Origin: Myxococcales bacterium UBA1660
GTDB lineage: Bacteria; Myxococcota_A; Polyangia; Polyangiales; Houyiibacteriaceae
Direction: 5' to 3'
Assembly (NCBI GenBank): GCA_002320815.1
Contig: DCLA01000120.1
Location: 1-64,000 of the forward strand
Length of the DNA: 64,000 nt
The notes beneath the pieces are model-generated. The model did no database searches and was not told the origin of the DNA. It saw only the letters and a program-made list of their open reading frames with translations. The translations under genes were made by a program, and so were the position numbers. This document shows positions 44,460-52,900 of the stretch, in pieces; the first letter of the stretch is position 1; each line of letters starts with the position of its first letter.

Positions 44460-45689
44460 ATGTCTTCTTCTGGCCGGCAGGCGCCGGCACGACGCGCGCG
44501 CGCTATTGCTTTCTATCTACCCCAGTTTCATCCAATACCGGAGAACGATGAGTGGTGGGGTGCGGGCTTCACCGAGTGGCGCAACGTCCGCAAGGCGCGG
44601 CCCCTATTCGAAGGACATCGACAGCCTCGGGTCCCGGGGGAACTCGGCTACTACGACCTACGGGACTCCGGGGTGCGCAAAGCGCAGGCCGACCTGGCAC
44701 GAGCCCACGGGGTCGAGGGGTTCTGTTACTGGCACTATTGGTTCGCAGGACGTCGCCTCCTCGAGCGCCCGTTCGAGGCGGTCCTTTCGAGCGGGGAACC
44801 CGATTTCCCGTTCTGCCTCGCTTGGGCCAATCACAGCTGGACCGCTGCGTGGGTAGGGCGCCCGTTCGAGATGCTCCAGGAGCAGACCTATCCGGGTCGC
44901 GAGGACTATCGGCGACACTTCGAGGCGGTCTTGCCCGCCTTTCGTGACCCTCGGTACCTTCGCGTCGACGGCAAGCCGCTGTTCATCCTGTTCCGACCCC
45001 ACCAGATACCCCGAGTGTCGGAGTTCGTCGCGTACTGGCGCACGCTTGCGGCGGAAGCGGGCTTGGGCGGTTTGCATCTGTTGGGGATCACTCCCCCGGG
45101 GCTCAGCGCAGAGTCGATGGCGCTCGACGGCACCATCGAGACGGGGATCGGCCAACTTCTGTCGTACCAATCGGAGGAGCTCCTACGTCGTCAGTTGTGG
45201 CGGTCCCGAGCAACGAAGGTACTCGAACGCCCGGCTCTCGCGAGCATTCACCAACTCCTCGCGCACCTGCCTCCGATTCGACGCCCCGCGCCTCTTGCGC
45301 GTGCTCACGATGCCGTGAGCCGAGAGGCGATGCTTCCGATTCGGGCGTCATATGATGAGCTGACGGCCGGGATGGCTGCAACGGGACCTCTGCCCGAGGA
45401 CCGTCACCCCTGTGTGGCTCCGAACTGGGACAATACGCCGCGGATGGGCCGGTGGGGCGTGGTCGTCGAGGGGTCGAGTCCAGCTCTCTACGCGAAGCAT
45501 CTCGAGTCGGCCTTGGAGCGCATCGCCGATCGGCCTGACGAGAGCCGACTCGTGTTCCTCAAGTCGTGGAACGAGTGGGCCGAGGGCAACTACCTCGAGC
45601 CCGACGTTGCTAACGGACGGGCATTTCTCGAGGCGACGAGGGAAGTCCTCGTGGAGCGCGTCGGCGCGAACGAAGCCGCTGCTCCCTGA
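44460..45689 (+). CDS. WbsX-like protein (glycoside hydrolase 99-like domain)
   Basis: ATG 44460 begins a protein of 409 residues with the WbsX hallmark close to its N-terminus: ARAIAFYLPQFHPIPENDEW, WWGAGFTEWRNV. It continues with VEGFCYWHYWFAGRRLLERP, FCLAWANHSWTAAW and FLKSWNEWAEGNYLEPD. These are family-wide motifs; the acidic residues and WNEWAEGN fit a GH99-like (alpha/beta)8 barrel. WbsX proteins are frequent in O-antigen loci, and their role (trimming or glycosyl transfer) is unsettled. A (CG)5 tract lies at 44493-44502, near the start. It is alone on the plus strand here. Confidence 0.88.
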   Translation: MSSSGRQAPARRARAIAFYLPQFHPIPENDEWWGAGFTEWRNVRKARPLFEGHRQPRVPGELGYYDLRDSGVRKAQADLARAHGVEGFCYWHYWFAGRRLLERPFEAVLSSGEPDFPFCLAWANHSWTAAWVGRPFEMLQEQTYPGREDYRRHFEAVLPAFRDPRYLRVDGKPLFILFRPHQIPRVSEFVAYWRTLAAEAGLGGLHLLGITPPGLSAESMALDGTIETGIGQLLSYQSEELLRRQLWRSRATKVLERPALASIHQLLAHLPPIRRPAPLARAHDAVSREAMLPIRASYDELTAGMAATGPLPEDRHPCVAPNWDNTPRMGRWGVVVEGSSPALYAKHLESALERIADRPDESRLVFLKSWNEWAEGNYLEPDVANGRAFLEATREVLVERVGANEAAAP

Positions 45690-45802
45690 TGAGGTTCGTG
45701 GTCCGGACTCTCGTTCCGCTTCTCGCGGCTCTCGGTGGCGATCGGGCCAATCCATGGTCGTAGGGCCCCCGATGCGGCGAGACGGCGACGCTTCGGCGAG
45801 TC

Positions 45803-45826
45803 GAGGCTCTGGACACCTAGAGCCTC
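45803..45826. terminator. Strong hairpin between convergent WbsX and Wzx genes
   Basis: GAGGCTCTGG (45803-45812) pairs with CTAGAGCCTC (45817-45826), a 10-bp stem with one G-U pair and an ACAC tetraloop. There is no T-tract on either strand. It lies in the 282-base gap between the convergent stops at 45689 and 45972. No other gene is visible there; a 10-bp palindrome GCGCTAGCGC lies at 45867-45876. Confidence 0.4.
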
Positions 45827-45971
45827 ATCCAAGATGCGCGTGAGGTGATCCGGGTCGTGGGTGCGTGCGCTAGCGCGTCCGCGCACCGAGGAAGTGCCGA
45901 GCATTTTCGAGCGGACGTCCACAGGGTGGGGCTCAGGGCGCGGAGCGCTCGCGCGCATCTTGGAACAGGCT

Positions 45972-47411
45972 CTAGCTTCGCTCGCGCATCGAGCGAAGCT
46001 GTCGCCGAGCGTCGCGGATGAGCGATGGCGCGAAGATCATCAGAGCTGCGAGTAACGTGAAGATGCCCGCAATGCTCGATAGCGCGAGCCGCAACCATAC
46101 AAAGGGTAGGGAGGTGGCGGCATACCGAACGAGCACGACCGCTGCTCCCATCAAAATGGTGCAGAAGAGCAGACGAGCAGCCGTTCGTGCCCAAGGCCGA
46201 ATCGCAAAGCCGCTGGCGCGCATCATCCACATCTCCACCGGGTGCTGACACGCGAGTGCCACGACGTATGCCCCCGCGATGCCCTCGAGCCCCAAGGGAT
46301 ACAGCAGCGCGAGGGCGATGAAGTAGGCCGTGAGCTGCGCTAGCTGGATCCACAACAGACGTGACGGGCGACCTATCGCTCGGAACGCCGAGCCGTTGAC
46401 ATAGCTCGGGCCCAGTAGCACGCCCGCCGCGCAGAGGATTTGGAGCACGGGTACCGCCGCTTCCCAGCGTTCGGCCCCGAGGAGCAGTGGGACGGCATCT
46501 GAGGCCACGAGAGCCAAGCCGACGAATGCGGGAAGGGAGACTGCCGTCGAGAGCTCGAGGGCTCGATGGTAGGCGGCCTCGAGCGCGTTCCTGTCTGATT
46601 GCTGGCGAGAGAACGAGCTCAGAATCACCGCGTCGGCCGACTTGTGAAGAATGTTCGAGCACAGCTGCATGATCCGTCGGGCGACGGAGTACAGTCCGAG
46701 TTCACTAGTCCCCAGAATGGCTGCGATGATGAATGCGTCGACGCGGGAACCCACGATGCGGACCAGGTTCGCACCCGTGATCCCCACTCCGTACCGGAAC
46801 TGCTCGACGGCGATGGCTCTCGTCCATCGGAACTGGGGAACCCACGAACTCGCTACCCAGAGCGCAGCGGTACTCACGGTCTGCGCCACCAGGAGCTGCG
46901 TGACGAGTGCATAGTACCCCCAACCGGCGAACGCGGCGCCAATGCCCGCAGCACCACCGAGCACGGCGGCGACGCTTTGACGTATGGCGAGGGCCCTGAA
47001 GTCGAAGCTGCGAGTCAGAAGCGCAGTTTGAACCTGCGATAGTGCGGCGAGCGGAAGGACCAGCGCCATAGCGCGAACCACTCCGGTGAGAGCGGGAGCG
47101 TCGAACGCCGAGGCCAGGAGCGGAGCCGCCGTGACCAGACCAGCGCACAATAGCGATGCGGCTCCCACACTGGTCCAAAAGGCCGTGTTCTTATGGTCGT
47201 CAGTGAGCTCTTCCTTGTGGACCAGGTAGCTCACGGCGCCCTGGTCCACCCACATCACGACCACGTCGAGGATCGCCTGGCCGAGGGCAACGAGGCCGAA
47301 GGCCTCGGCCCCGAGAAGACGCCCCAGGACCGCGAAGACCGCGAAGGATAGTAGCCGACTCAAGGCGTTCTGGGAGAGCGACCACGCGAGTCCCTTGGCG
47401 ACTTTCGACAT
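45972..47411 (-). CDS. wzx: Wzx-type polysaccharide flippase (MOP superfamily)
   Basis: The protein has 479 residues and about 12-14 membrane helices. The N-terminus KGLAWSLSQNALSRLLSFAV and LLGAEAFGLVALGQAILDVV is characteristic of the PST/Wzx family, as is GLYSVARRIMQL in the middle. It should move undecaprenyl-linked repeat units across the inner membrane for Wzy. It is the only flippase seen in the window. Its last codons form an 11-bp hairpin (45974-46000). It lies 6 bases after the acyltransferase gene in the minus-strand operon. Confidence 0.93.
   Translation of the reverse strand: MSKVAKGLAWSLSQNALSRLLSFAVFAVLGRLLGAEAFGLVALGQAILDVVVMWVDQGAVSYLVHKEELTDDHKNTAFWTSVGAASLLCAGLVTAAPLLASAFDAPALTGVVRAMALVLPLAALSQVQTALLTRSFDFRALAIRQSVAAVLGGAAGIGAAFAGWGYYALVTQLLVAQTVSTAALWVASSWVPQFRWTRAIAVEQFRYGVGITGANLVRIVGSRVDAFIIAAILGTSELGLYSVARRIMQLCSNILHKSADAVILSSFSRQQSDRNALEAAYHRALELSTAVSLPAFVGLALVASDAVPLLLGAERWEAAVPVLQILCAAGVLLGPSYVNGSAFRAIGRPSRLLWIQLAQLTAYFIALALLYPLGLEGIAGAYVVALACQHPVEMWMMRASGFAIRPWARTAARLLFCTILMGAAVVLVRYAATSLPFVWLRLALSSIAGIFTLLAALMIFAPSLIRDARRQLRSMRERS
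45974..46000 (-). terminator. Perfect 11-bp hairpin over the wzx stop codon
   Basis: AGCTTCGCTCG (45974-45984) and CGAGCGAAGCT (45990-46000) pair perfectly around the 5-base loop CGCAT. It covers the last codons and part of the stop of wzx. There is no T-tract; it may stabilise the mRNA 3' end or assist termination. Confidence 0.35.
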
Positions 47412-47417
47412 ACGAGT

Positions 47418-48092
47418 TCAGAGGCGTCGGCGGTCCCAGCGGACTCCCTGGCGTACGATGCGTGCGGGGACTCCTGCTGCGACCGAGTGCTCGGGGACGG
47501 CGCGGGTGAGCACCGATCGGCTCGCGATGACGGAGTCGTTCCCGATCACGGTGCCCTTCATCACCATCGCGTGCGCGCCGACCCACACGCGATCACCGAT
47601 GACGACGTCGGCATCGGGGTTGAGTCGTTCCCCCGTATCCAGCGAGAGAACCGAGTGCGAATCCGTGTTCCGCACATCGACCTCGTACGCCAACATGCAG
47701 TCGTCGCCGATCGATAGGCTCGCGCCCCCGGCGACTTCCAGCCGGACGGATTCGATCGTGGTACCGCGACCTACGGACAGCCGGCCCTCGTCGTCGTTGA
47801 CCACGATCTTCGCGCCGAGCGAGACCTTCACGGCATCGCCGAAGACGACCTCGTTGTTGGATCCCTCGACTTGGATGAAGGCTCCGCGGAGGTAGCAGGA
47901 GGCTGGGATCCGGATTCGGTTCCTGTCTCCATTCACGCGGATGCGGAGACCCGGGACTCGCGCGCCGTCGAAGGTGACGAGATTCTCCGAGCCACGGATC
48001 CGCACGTCGGCCAGAGCGCGTTCGACCGAGACCCGAGCACGCCAGAGGGCCTCTTTCGTTCGACCCAGAGCGTTCTTGGGCGGCGACGGCAC
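47418..48092 (-). CDS. Hexapeptide-repeat (left-handed beta-helix) acyltransferase
   Basis: The protein has 224 residues. Short repeats of hexapeptide type run from about residue 60 to 200: VVFGDAVKVSLGAKIVV, LSIGDDCMLAYEVDVRN, VVIGDRVWVGAHAMVMKG, IGNDSVIASRSVLTR and the C-terminal AAGVPARIVR typical of O-acetyltransferases. NTDSHSVL carries the likely catalytic His. It sits between wzx and neuC, 3 bases after the latter, so it may acetylate the nonulosonic acid or another residue of the repeat unit. Confidence 0.88.
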   Translation of the reverse strand: MPSPPKNALGRTKEALWRARVSVERALADVRIRGSENLVTFDGARVPGLRIRVNGDRNRIRIPASCYLRGAFIQVEGSNNEVVFGDAVKVSLGAKIVVNDDEGRLSVGRGTTIESVRLEVAGGASLSIGDDCMLAYEVDVRNTDSHSVLSLDTGERLNPDADVVIGDRVWVGAHAMVMKGTVIGNDSVIASRSVLTRAVPEHSVAAGVPARIVRQGVRWDRRRL

Positions 48093-48095
48093 CGG

Positions 48096-49253
48096 TCAGT
48101 ACGCCAGGCGCTTGTCGCTGGTGAGCTGGGCGGAGACGAGGGTCTCCGCGATCTTCACTCCGGCGTCGCCGCTTCCGTAAAGCGCGTCCCGCGCGGGGCG
48201 GTCGGAGGCGAGCTGCTTCCGGATGGCGGCCTCGATGGCGTCTGCTTCGTAGGGTACATCGACCACGTTGGGACCCCGGTCTCTGCCGGCCTGGCGACTA
48301 CCGATGTTGACCGTCGGGACTCCCAGGAACGAGCACTCGCGGATCCCCACGCTGGAGTTGCCTACGAGACAACTGGAGTTGTGGAGAAGCCGTAGGAAGT
48401 CGTGCGGCTCCATGTTCTTGAAGAAATGGATGGGGACGTCCGTATGGCGCTCGCGGTAGGAGCGCAGCCCTCGCGACGTTCCATCGGAACCGGCATCGGG
48501 GTTGGGCCAGAACCAGAGGGTGGGTCGGCCCAGGGCGGTGACTGCCTTCAGCGTCTCCTCCACATGCTGTCGGGCGTGGTCGAACTCGGTGGTGACCGGG
48601 TGCTGCATGACGACTAGGTACCCGGCATCGAGGTCCAGCCGAGCGCCGACACCGCCGTACTTGCGGATCGGGTCGAAGTCGAGATCGGGGGACTCCAGAA
48701 TGTCCGCGGCGAGGTCCACGGAAGGGCAGCCAGTCACGTGGACCGTCGCGGGACGCTCACCCATGCGCACCACGCGATCCGCCGCGGGTCGGGACGACAC
48801 CAGATGAAGGTCGGCGAGCTTGGTGATCGCGTGCCGGACCTTCTCATCGATCGAGCCGGTGACTTCGCCTCCCTGCACGTGAGCCAGGGGGATGTTCTGA
48901 TATGAAGCGGCGACTGCCGTGGCTAGAGTCTCGTGTCGGTCGGCGATCGTGACCACGACGTCCGGACGGAGATTGTCGAAGATGGTGGCCAACTCCATGA
49001 TGCCGATAGCCGTCGTCTTGGCCATGGTGACCGGCGTCTCGCCCTCCAGCTGCATGTGGACCCGGTTGGCGATTTCGAAGCCGTCGCTCTCGATGCGGTC
49101 GACCACGGACCCGTAGCGGTCGAGGAGAGCCGAAGCGGCGACGATGAGGTGCAACTCGGCGTCCGGATGCTCTCGGAGGGCACGAAGCGCCGTCTTGATG
49201 CGCGAGTAGCTCGGACGGGCCGTGACGACGACGGCGATCTTCCGCTTGGTCAC
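48096..49253 (-). CDS. neuC: Hydrolysing UDP-N-acetylglucosamine 2-epimerase (NeuC/LegG-like)
   Basis: The 385-residue enzyme has the GT-B-like epimerase fold: VVVTARPSYSRIKTALRAL, VVVTIADRHETLATAVAA, LAHVQGGEVTGSIDEKVRHA, NSSCLVGNSSVGIRECSFLG, and VPTVNIGSRQAGRDRG. In sialic acid synthesis NeuC converts UDP-GlcNAc to ManNAc plus UDP. The gene overlaps the synthase gene by 4 bases, the usual NeuB-NeuC pairing. LegG, acting on UDP-diNAc-bacillosamine, is related, but no aminotransferase for that route is seen here. Confidence 0.92.
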   Translation of the reverse strand: MTKRKIAVVVTARPSYSRIKTALRALREHPDAELHLIVAASALLDRYGSVVDRIESDGFEIANRVHMQLEGETPVTMAKTTAIGIMELATIFDNLRPDVVVTIADRHETLATAVAASYQNIPLAHVQGGEVTGSIDEKVRHAITKLADLHLVSSRPAADRVVRMGERPATVHVTGCPSVDLAADILESPDLDFDPIRKYGGVGARLDLDAGYLVVMQHPVTTEFDHARQHVEETLKAVTALGRPTLWFWPNPDAGSDGTSRGLRSYRERHTDVPIHFFKNMEPHDFLRLLHNSSCLVGNSSVGIRECSFLGVPTVNIGSRQAGRDRGPNVVDVPYEADAIEAAIRKQLASDRPARDALYGSGDAGVKIAETLVSAQLTSDKRLAY

Positions 49254-50281
49254 GACTCCACCCGTTCGGTGATCTGCTCACCGGTCTCGAACGATCGGAC
49301 AGCAGCGGTTCCGATGAGTTGCCGCCACCGGGCCGCAGGAACACCCGTTCCGGGCTTCCGATAGTCGAGGTCGGCTTCGGTGAGCTCCTGACCCTCGGGG
49401 ATGTCGCGAGCCGCGACGATGCTCTTGGTGAACAGGGATCGCATCTCGTGCATGCTCTCGGCGACCTGGTCCTTGTCCAGGGGATGGTTGTGCGCGGTGT
49501 AGAGAAGCTGCGCGCCGTCGACCAGCTGTCGCAGCTCGGGAAAGGTGATGCTGGCGGGAACGTCCGGGCCGAAGGCATCTCGGCTCATCGTGACATGCAC
49601 CTCCAGGACGTCGGCGCCCAGCGCGACCGCCCCGAGGCCCGGGACGATGGACCCCGAATGGTCCGAGAGACCGACCGCGCTCCCGTACCGTTCTTCGAGC
49701 TCCCCGAGCAGATTCAATCCCAGCCGTTCGGGGGGGCATGGGTATGCCGAGGTGCATTGAAAGAAGGTCAAAGGCACGTCGAAGCGCTGCGCGAGAGCGT
49801 GGACCGCGTCGAGCTCGGCCCATGGGCTCATCCCGGTCGAGCAGAGGATGGGCTTGCCCGTGGCCATCATCTTCTCGAGGAGCGGGTGGTTGCTGACCTC
49901 TCCAGAAGCGACCTTCCAAGCCCGCATCTCCAGCCGCTCCAGGAGCTCGAAGGCCTCGAAGGAGAAGGCGGAGCTCAAGAAGATGAGCCCGCACCGATCC
50001 GCGTGCTCCTTCAGCCCGGACCACTGCTCCTTCGTGAACTCCATCCGCTGCCAGTACTCGTAGCGCGTCTCGTCCTGGGGCGAGAACTTGATACGCCAGG
50101 GCTCATCCGGCGTGCTCTCGGCAGCCGCGATGTGGGTCTGGAACTTGACCGCGTGGGCGCCCGCTTTCGCGATGGCGTCGATGTACGCGTGGGCGGTGCC
50201 TAGGCTGCCATCGTGAGCTTGGCCCACCTCGGCAATGATCAGGCAGCCGGCCTCGCCGAGGCCGACGTCGTGTATGGTCAT
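49250..50281 (-). CDS. neuB: N-acetylneuraminate synthase family protein (NeuB-like)
   Basis: The 343-residue enzyme condenses phosphoenolpyruvate with an N-acyl sugar. TIM-barrel motifs: LIIAEVGQAHDGSLGTAHAY, HAVKFQTHIAAAEST, WKVASGEVSNHPLLEKM, ILCSTGMSPWAEL, FFQCTSAYPCPPERLGL, VGLSDHSGSIVPGLGAVALG. A C-terminal antifreeze-like (SAF) domain from about 285 (SIVAARDIPEGQELTEADLD, YRKPGTGV) is usual for sialic acid synthases. It overlaps neuC by 4 bases. A G7 run lies at 49730-49736. Product (Neu5Ac or a related acid) inferred from neighbours. Confidence 0.93.
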   Translation of the reverse strand: MTIHDVGLGEAGCLIIAEVGQAHDGSLGTAHAYIDAIAKAGAHAVKFQTHIAAAESTPDEPWRIKFSPQDETRYEYWQRMEFTKEQWSGLKEHADRCGLIFLSSAFSFEAFELLERLEMRAWKVASGEVSNHPLLEKMMATGKPILCSTGMSPWAELDAVHALAQRFDVPLTFFQCTSAYPCPPERLGLNLLGELEERYGSAVGLSDHSGSIVPGLGAVALGADVLEVHVTMSRDAFGPDVPASITFPELRQLVDGAQLLYTAHNHPLDKDQVAESMHEMRSLFTKSIVAARDIPEGQELTEADLDYRKPGTGVPAARWRQLIGTAAVRSFETGEQITERVES

Positions 50282-50321
50282 CTCGGAACTTCTTCCGTGG
50301 GTCGGGGAAACGGTGGTTGGA

Positions 50322-50347
50322 TGCCCCCGTGAGTTGCATCGGGGGCA
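50322..50347 (-). terminator. Hairpin between ugd and neuB
   Basis: TGCCCCCG (50322-50329) and CGGGGGCA (50340-50347) make a perfect 8-bp GC-rich stem with a 10-base loop. No T-tract follows on the minus strand. It may partly separate ugd from the neuB-neuC-wzx transcript. Confidence 0.4.
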
Positions 50348-50358
50348 CTGGCGTTCAG

Positions 50359-51669
50359 TCAGCTTCCGTGGACGCCGATCCCATCGTAGTGGAATCCCTG
50401 CCCCCGCAGGCCGTAAGTCGACCAGATGTTCCGTCCGTCGAGAAGGAGGGTGCCGCGCATCTGCTCCTTGAGGCGACCGAAGTCGGGGTTCTGGTACTCA
50501 CGCCACTCGGTCAGGAGGCACAGCGCGTCGGCGCCTTCGGCCGCACCGTATGCGGTCGCGGCGTACTCGACCCTGTCGCCGTAGCGAGCTCGCGCGTTGT
50601 CCAGCGCTTCGGGGTCGTGAAGAATGACTTCGGCGCCGTCGGCGAGCAGGGCGTCGACGAGCGTGAGGGACGCCGAGTCTCGGATATCGTCCGTCCGAGG
50701 CTTGAACGCCACTCCCCATACGGCGATACGTTTGCCGCGCAGGTCGTCGGCGAAGTGAGCGCGGATTTTGCGGAGGAGCACCCCCTTCTGCCGCGCGTTC
50801 ACGCGGTCGGTCGTTGCGACGAGCTCGAGCTCGAGGCCCGCTTCGCGAGCCGTGTGGACGAGCGCCTTGACGTCCTTGGGGAAGCAGCTGCCCCCGTAGC
50901 CAGGCCCGGCATACAGGAACTTCGGGCCGATCCGCGAATCACTGCCCACGCCGTGCCGTACCGAGTGCACGTCGGCGCCGACTTTCTCGCACAGCTGCGA
51001 GATCTCGTTCATGAACGAGATGCGCATGGCCAGCATCGTGTTCGCCACGTACTTGGTCAGCTCGGCGCTCGCGGGGTCCATCCAGACCATGCGGTTTCGG
51101 TCGAGACAAACGGGGTGATAGAGCCGAGACATCACGCCCCTGGCGAACTCGTCGTCGGAATCGCAGCCGATGACCACCCGATCGGGGCGGAGGAAGTCGT
51201 TGACCGCTTCACCTTCTTTGAGGAACTCCGGATTCGACACGACGTGGATGGGGTGGGGGGCGTCGGCAACGATGCGCCGCACCCGCCGGTTCGTGCCGAC
51301 GGGGACGGTGCTCTTGAGGACGAGCACCATCTCCCGCTCGGCATGCTCGGCGACACTGCGAGCGACGGCGTCGACCGCGGACAAGTCCGCGCCGCCGTCG
51401 GCCCGTGGCGGCGTGCCGACGGCGACGAAGACGACCTCCGCGTCGCGGATTGCCGCGGCGACATCGGACGTGAAGGAGAGCCGTCCGGCAGCGACGGAGC
51501 GCTCGACGACTTCTTCGAGCCCGGGCTCGAAGATGGGGATCTTCCCGCCCTCCAGCATCTGAATCTTGCTCTCGTCCTTGTCCGCGCACACGACGGTCTG
51601 TCCCGTCTCGGCGAAGCAGGCGCCGCTCACCAGGCCTACGTACCCGGTTCCCACCATACAAAGCGTCAT
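50359..51669 (-). CDS. ugd: UDP-glucose 6-dehydrogenase
   Basis: This 436-residue enzyme oxidises UDP-glucose to UDP-glucuronate with 2 NAD. Motifs: LCMVGTGYVGLVSGACFAET, VFVAVGTPPRADGGADLSAV, LKSTVPVGTNRRV, SNPEFLKEGEAVNDFLRPDR, the catalytic GYGGSCFPKDVKAL (Cys about 261), and GVAFKPRTDDIRDSASL. Length and motifs are standard. UDP-glucuronate would feed the UDP-xylose synthase at 52897. The 106 bases upstream, before the acyltransferase stop, hold no gene. Confidence 0.96.
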   Translation of the reverse strand: MTLCMVGTGYVGLVSGACFAETGQTVVCADKDESKIQMLEGGKIPIFEPGLEEVVERSVAAGRLSFTSDVAAAIRDAEVVFVAVGTPPRADGGADLSAVDAVARSVAEHAEREMVLVLKSTVPVGTNRRVRRIVADAPHPIHVVSNPEFLKEGEAVNDFLRPDRVVIGCDSDDEFARGVMSRLYHPVCLDRNRMVWMDPASAELTKYVANTMLAMRISFMNEISQLCEKVGADVHSVRHGVGSDSRIGPKFLYAGPGYGGSCFPKDVKALVHTAREAGLELELVATTDRVNARQKGVLLRKIRAHFADDLRGKRIAVWGVAFKPRTDDIRDSASLTLVDALLADGAEVILHDPEALDNARARYGDRVEYAATAYGAAEGADALCLLTEWREYQNPDFGRLKEQMRGTLLLDGRNIWSTYGLRGQGFHYDGIGVHGS

Positions 51670-51775
51670 GGGCCCGTTCTTCCTCCCATCGAGGCTGCGG
51701 TCAAGGAGATCGGACTCCCGGATTCACGAGGGCGCCTTGGCGCCTGCCGCGCTCGTCCCGGTGTCGTCCTATCGC

Positions 51776-52900
51776 TCACCGGGAACCCGAGCCGGTGGGG
51801 TAGGCGCGCTTCATTCGGAGGAAGGGGCGCTCGAGGAGATAGTAAGACGCCCCGGCCAACGCAAAGGCGGCGAGCAAATAGAACGGGAACCCCAACGAGT
51901 GGGTCCAGCCGGCACGTTGCCATAGGATCCCGAGCGGATAATGGAGGACGTAAGTGCCGTACGAGACCTTGCCCATCCACACGAGCACCGGCCTACCAAG
52001 AGCACGCGCGGTCGGCTGATGGAGCACGCAGGTAACCACCGCCGCGATGAACACGAGATTCAGGCCCGTATTGCCCAGTGGGGTCGAGCTCACGTGATAC
52101 AGCCCGGCGTCGAGCGGGCCCAGAGGTTCGAAGTGGGCGCTGGCCGGAGCGGTGTTGACGAGTGCCGCGACGACCAATGCGCTCCCGACCACCAGCGCCA
52201 TTCCCCAAGTCCATCGAAGAGCGTGAGGTATCTGCCGAATCGGGATACAGGCGAGCAGGGCCCCCCCCGTGAGGGCGTCGAAGTGTCTGGTGGGGAGCCA
52301 TTGCGCAGCTACTGGGTCGATGTCGACCGCGTCCACGAGCAACACGTGAGAGACCGGGAGCAGGACGGTGGCAACGGCTGCTGCCGCTCCTACCCGGCGC
52401 ACTCCGCCGGTCCTCGCCATCAGCCAGACCACCGGTGGCCAAACGATGTAGAACTGCTCTTCGGTGGCAAGCGACCACAGGTGAGCGAAGAATGCGCTGG
52501 CGCGCCATTGCGGGTCCAGAGGCGCAAAGTTCGCCGTGTACGAAACGAGGTACGGCCAGTTGCCAGCCATTCCCTCGGGCTTGTGAAGGAGTAGGTAGGT
52601 CACACCCAGCACAGCGATGTACGAGTAGTAAAGAGGAAAGATCCTCATGGCGCGGCGCTGGTAGAATACCCGAGCGAAGGTGGGGAAAGGGGAGCTCGTG
52701 GTGCTCAGAAGAATTAGCGTGATGAGGTAGCCCGAGAGGACGAAGAACGCTTTGACACCGAGGTACCCCAGCGGGACGAGGAAGAAATGATCGAGCAGGA
52801 CTAGGCAGACCGCGATGGCACGAAAGCCATCTAGTGCGGGCTGGTACGGAATCTTCCTATCGGGCTCGGGGCCGCTCGATGTCTCGAGCTCTTCGCTCAC
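51776..52900 (-). CDS. Acyltransferase 3 family membrane O-acyltransferase
   Basis: The start is GTG 52900, overlapping the upstream stop as GTGA, which gives 374 residues; a longer open frame inside the neighbouring gene is rejected. IPYQPALDGFRAIAVCLVLL has the conserved arginine region, DHFFLVPLGYLGVKAFFVLS and GYLITLILL follow, and FYQRRAMRIFPLYY is a second family motif. About 10 membrane helices are predicted. Such enzymes move acetyl or other acyl groups onto glycans. A C8 run lies at 52261-52268. Confidence 0.9.
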   Translation of the reverse strand: MSEELETSSGPEPDRKIPYQPALDGFRAIAVCLVLLDHFFLVPLGYLGVKAFFVLSGYLITLILLSTTSSPFPTFARVFYQRRAMRIFPLYYSYIAVLGVTYLLLHKPEGMAGNWPYLVSYTANFAPLDPQWRASAFFAHLWSLATEEQFYIVWPPVVWLMARTGGVRRVGAAAAVATVLLPVSHVLLVDAVDIDPVAAQWLPTRHFDALTGGALLACIPIRQIPHALRWTWGMALVVGSALVVAALVNTAPASAHFEPLGPLDAGLYHVSSTPLGNTGLNLVFIAAVVTCVLHQPTARALGRPVLVWMGKVSYGTYVLHYPLGILWQRAGWTHSLGFPFYLLAAFALAGASYYLLERPFLRMKRAYPTGSGSR

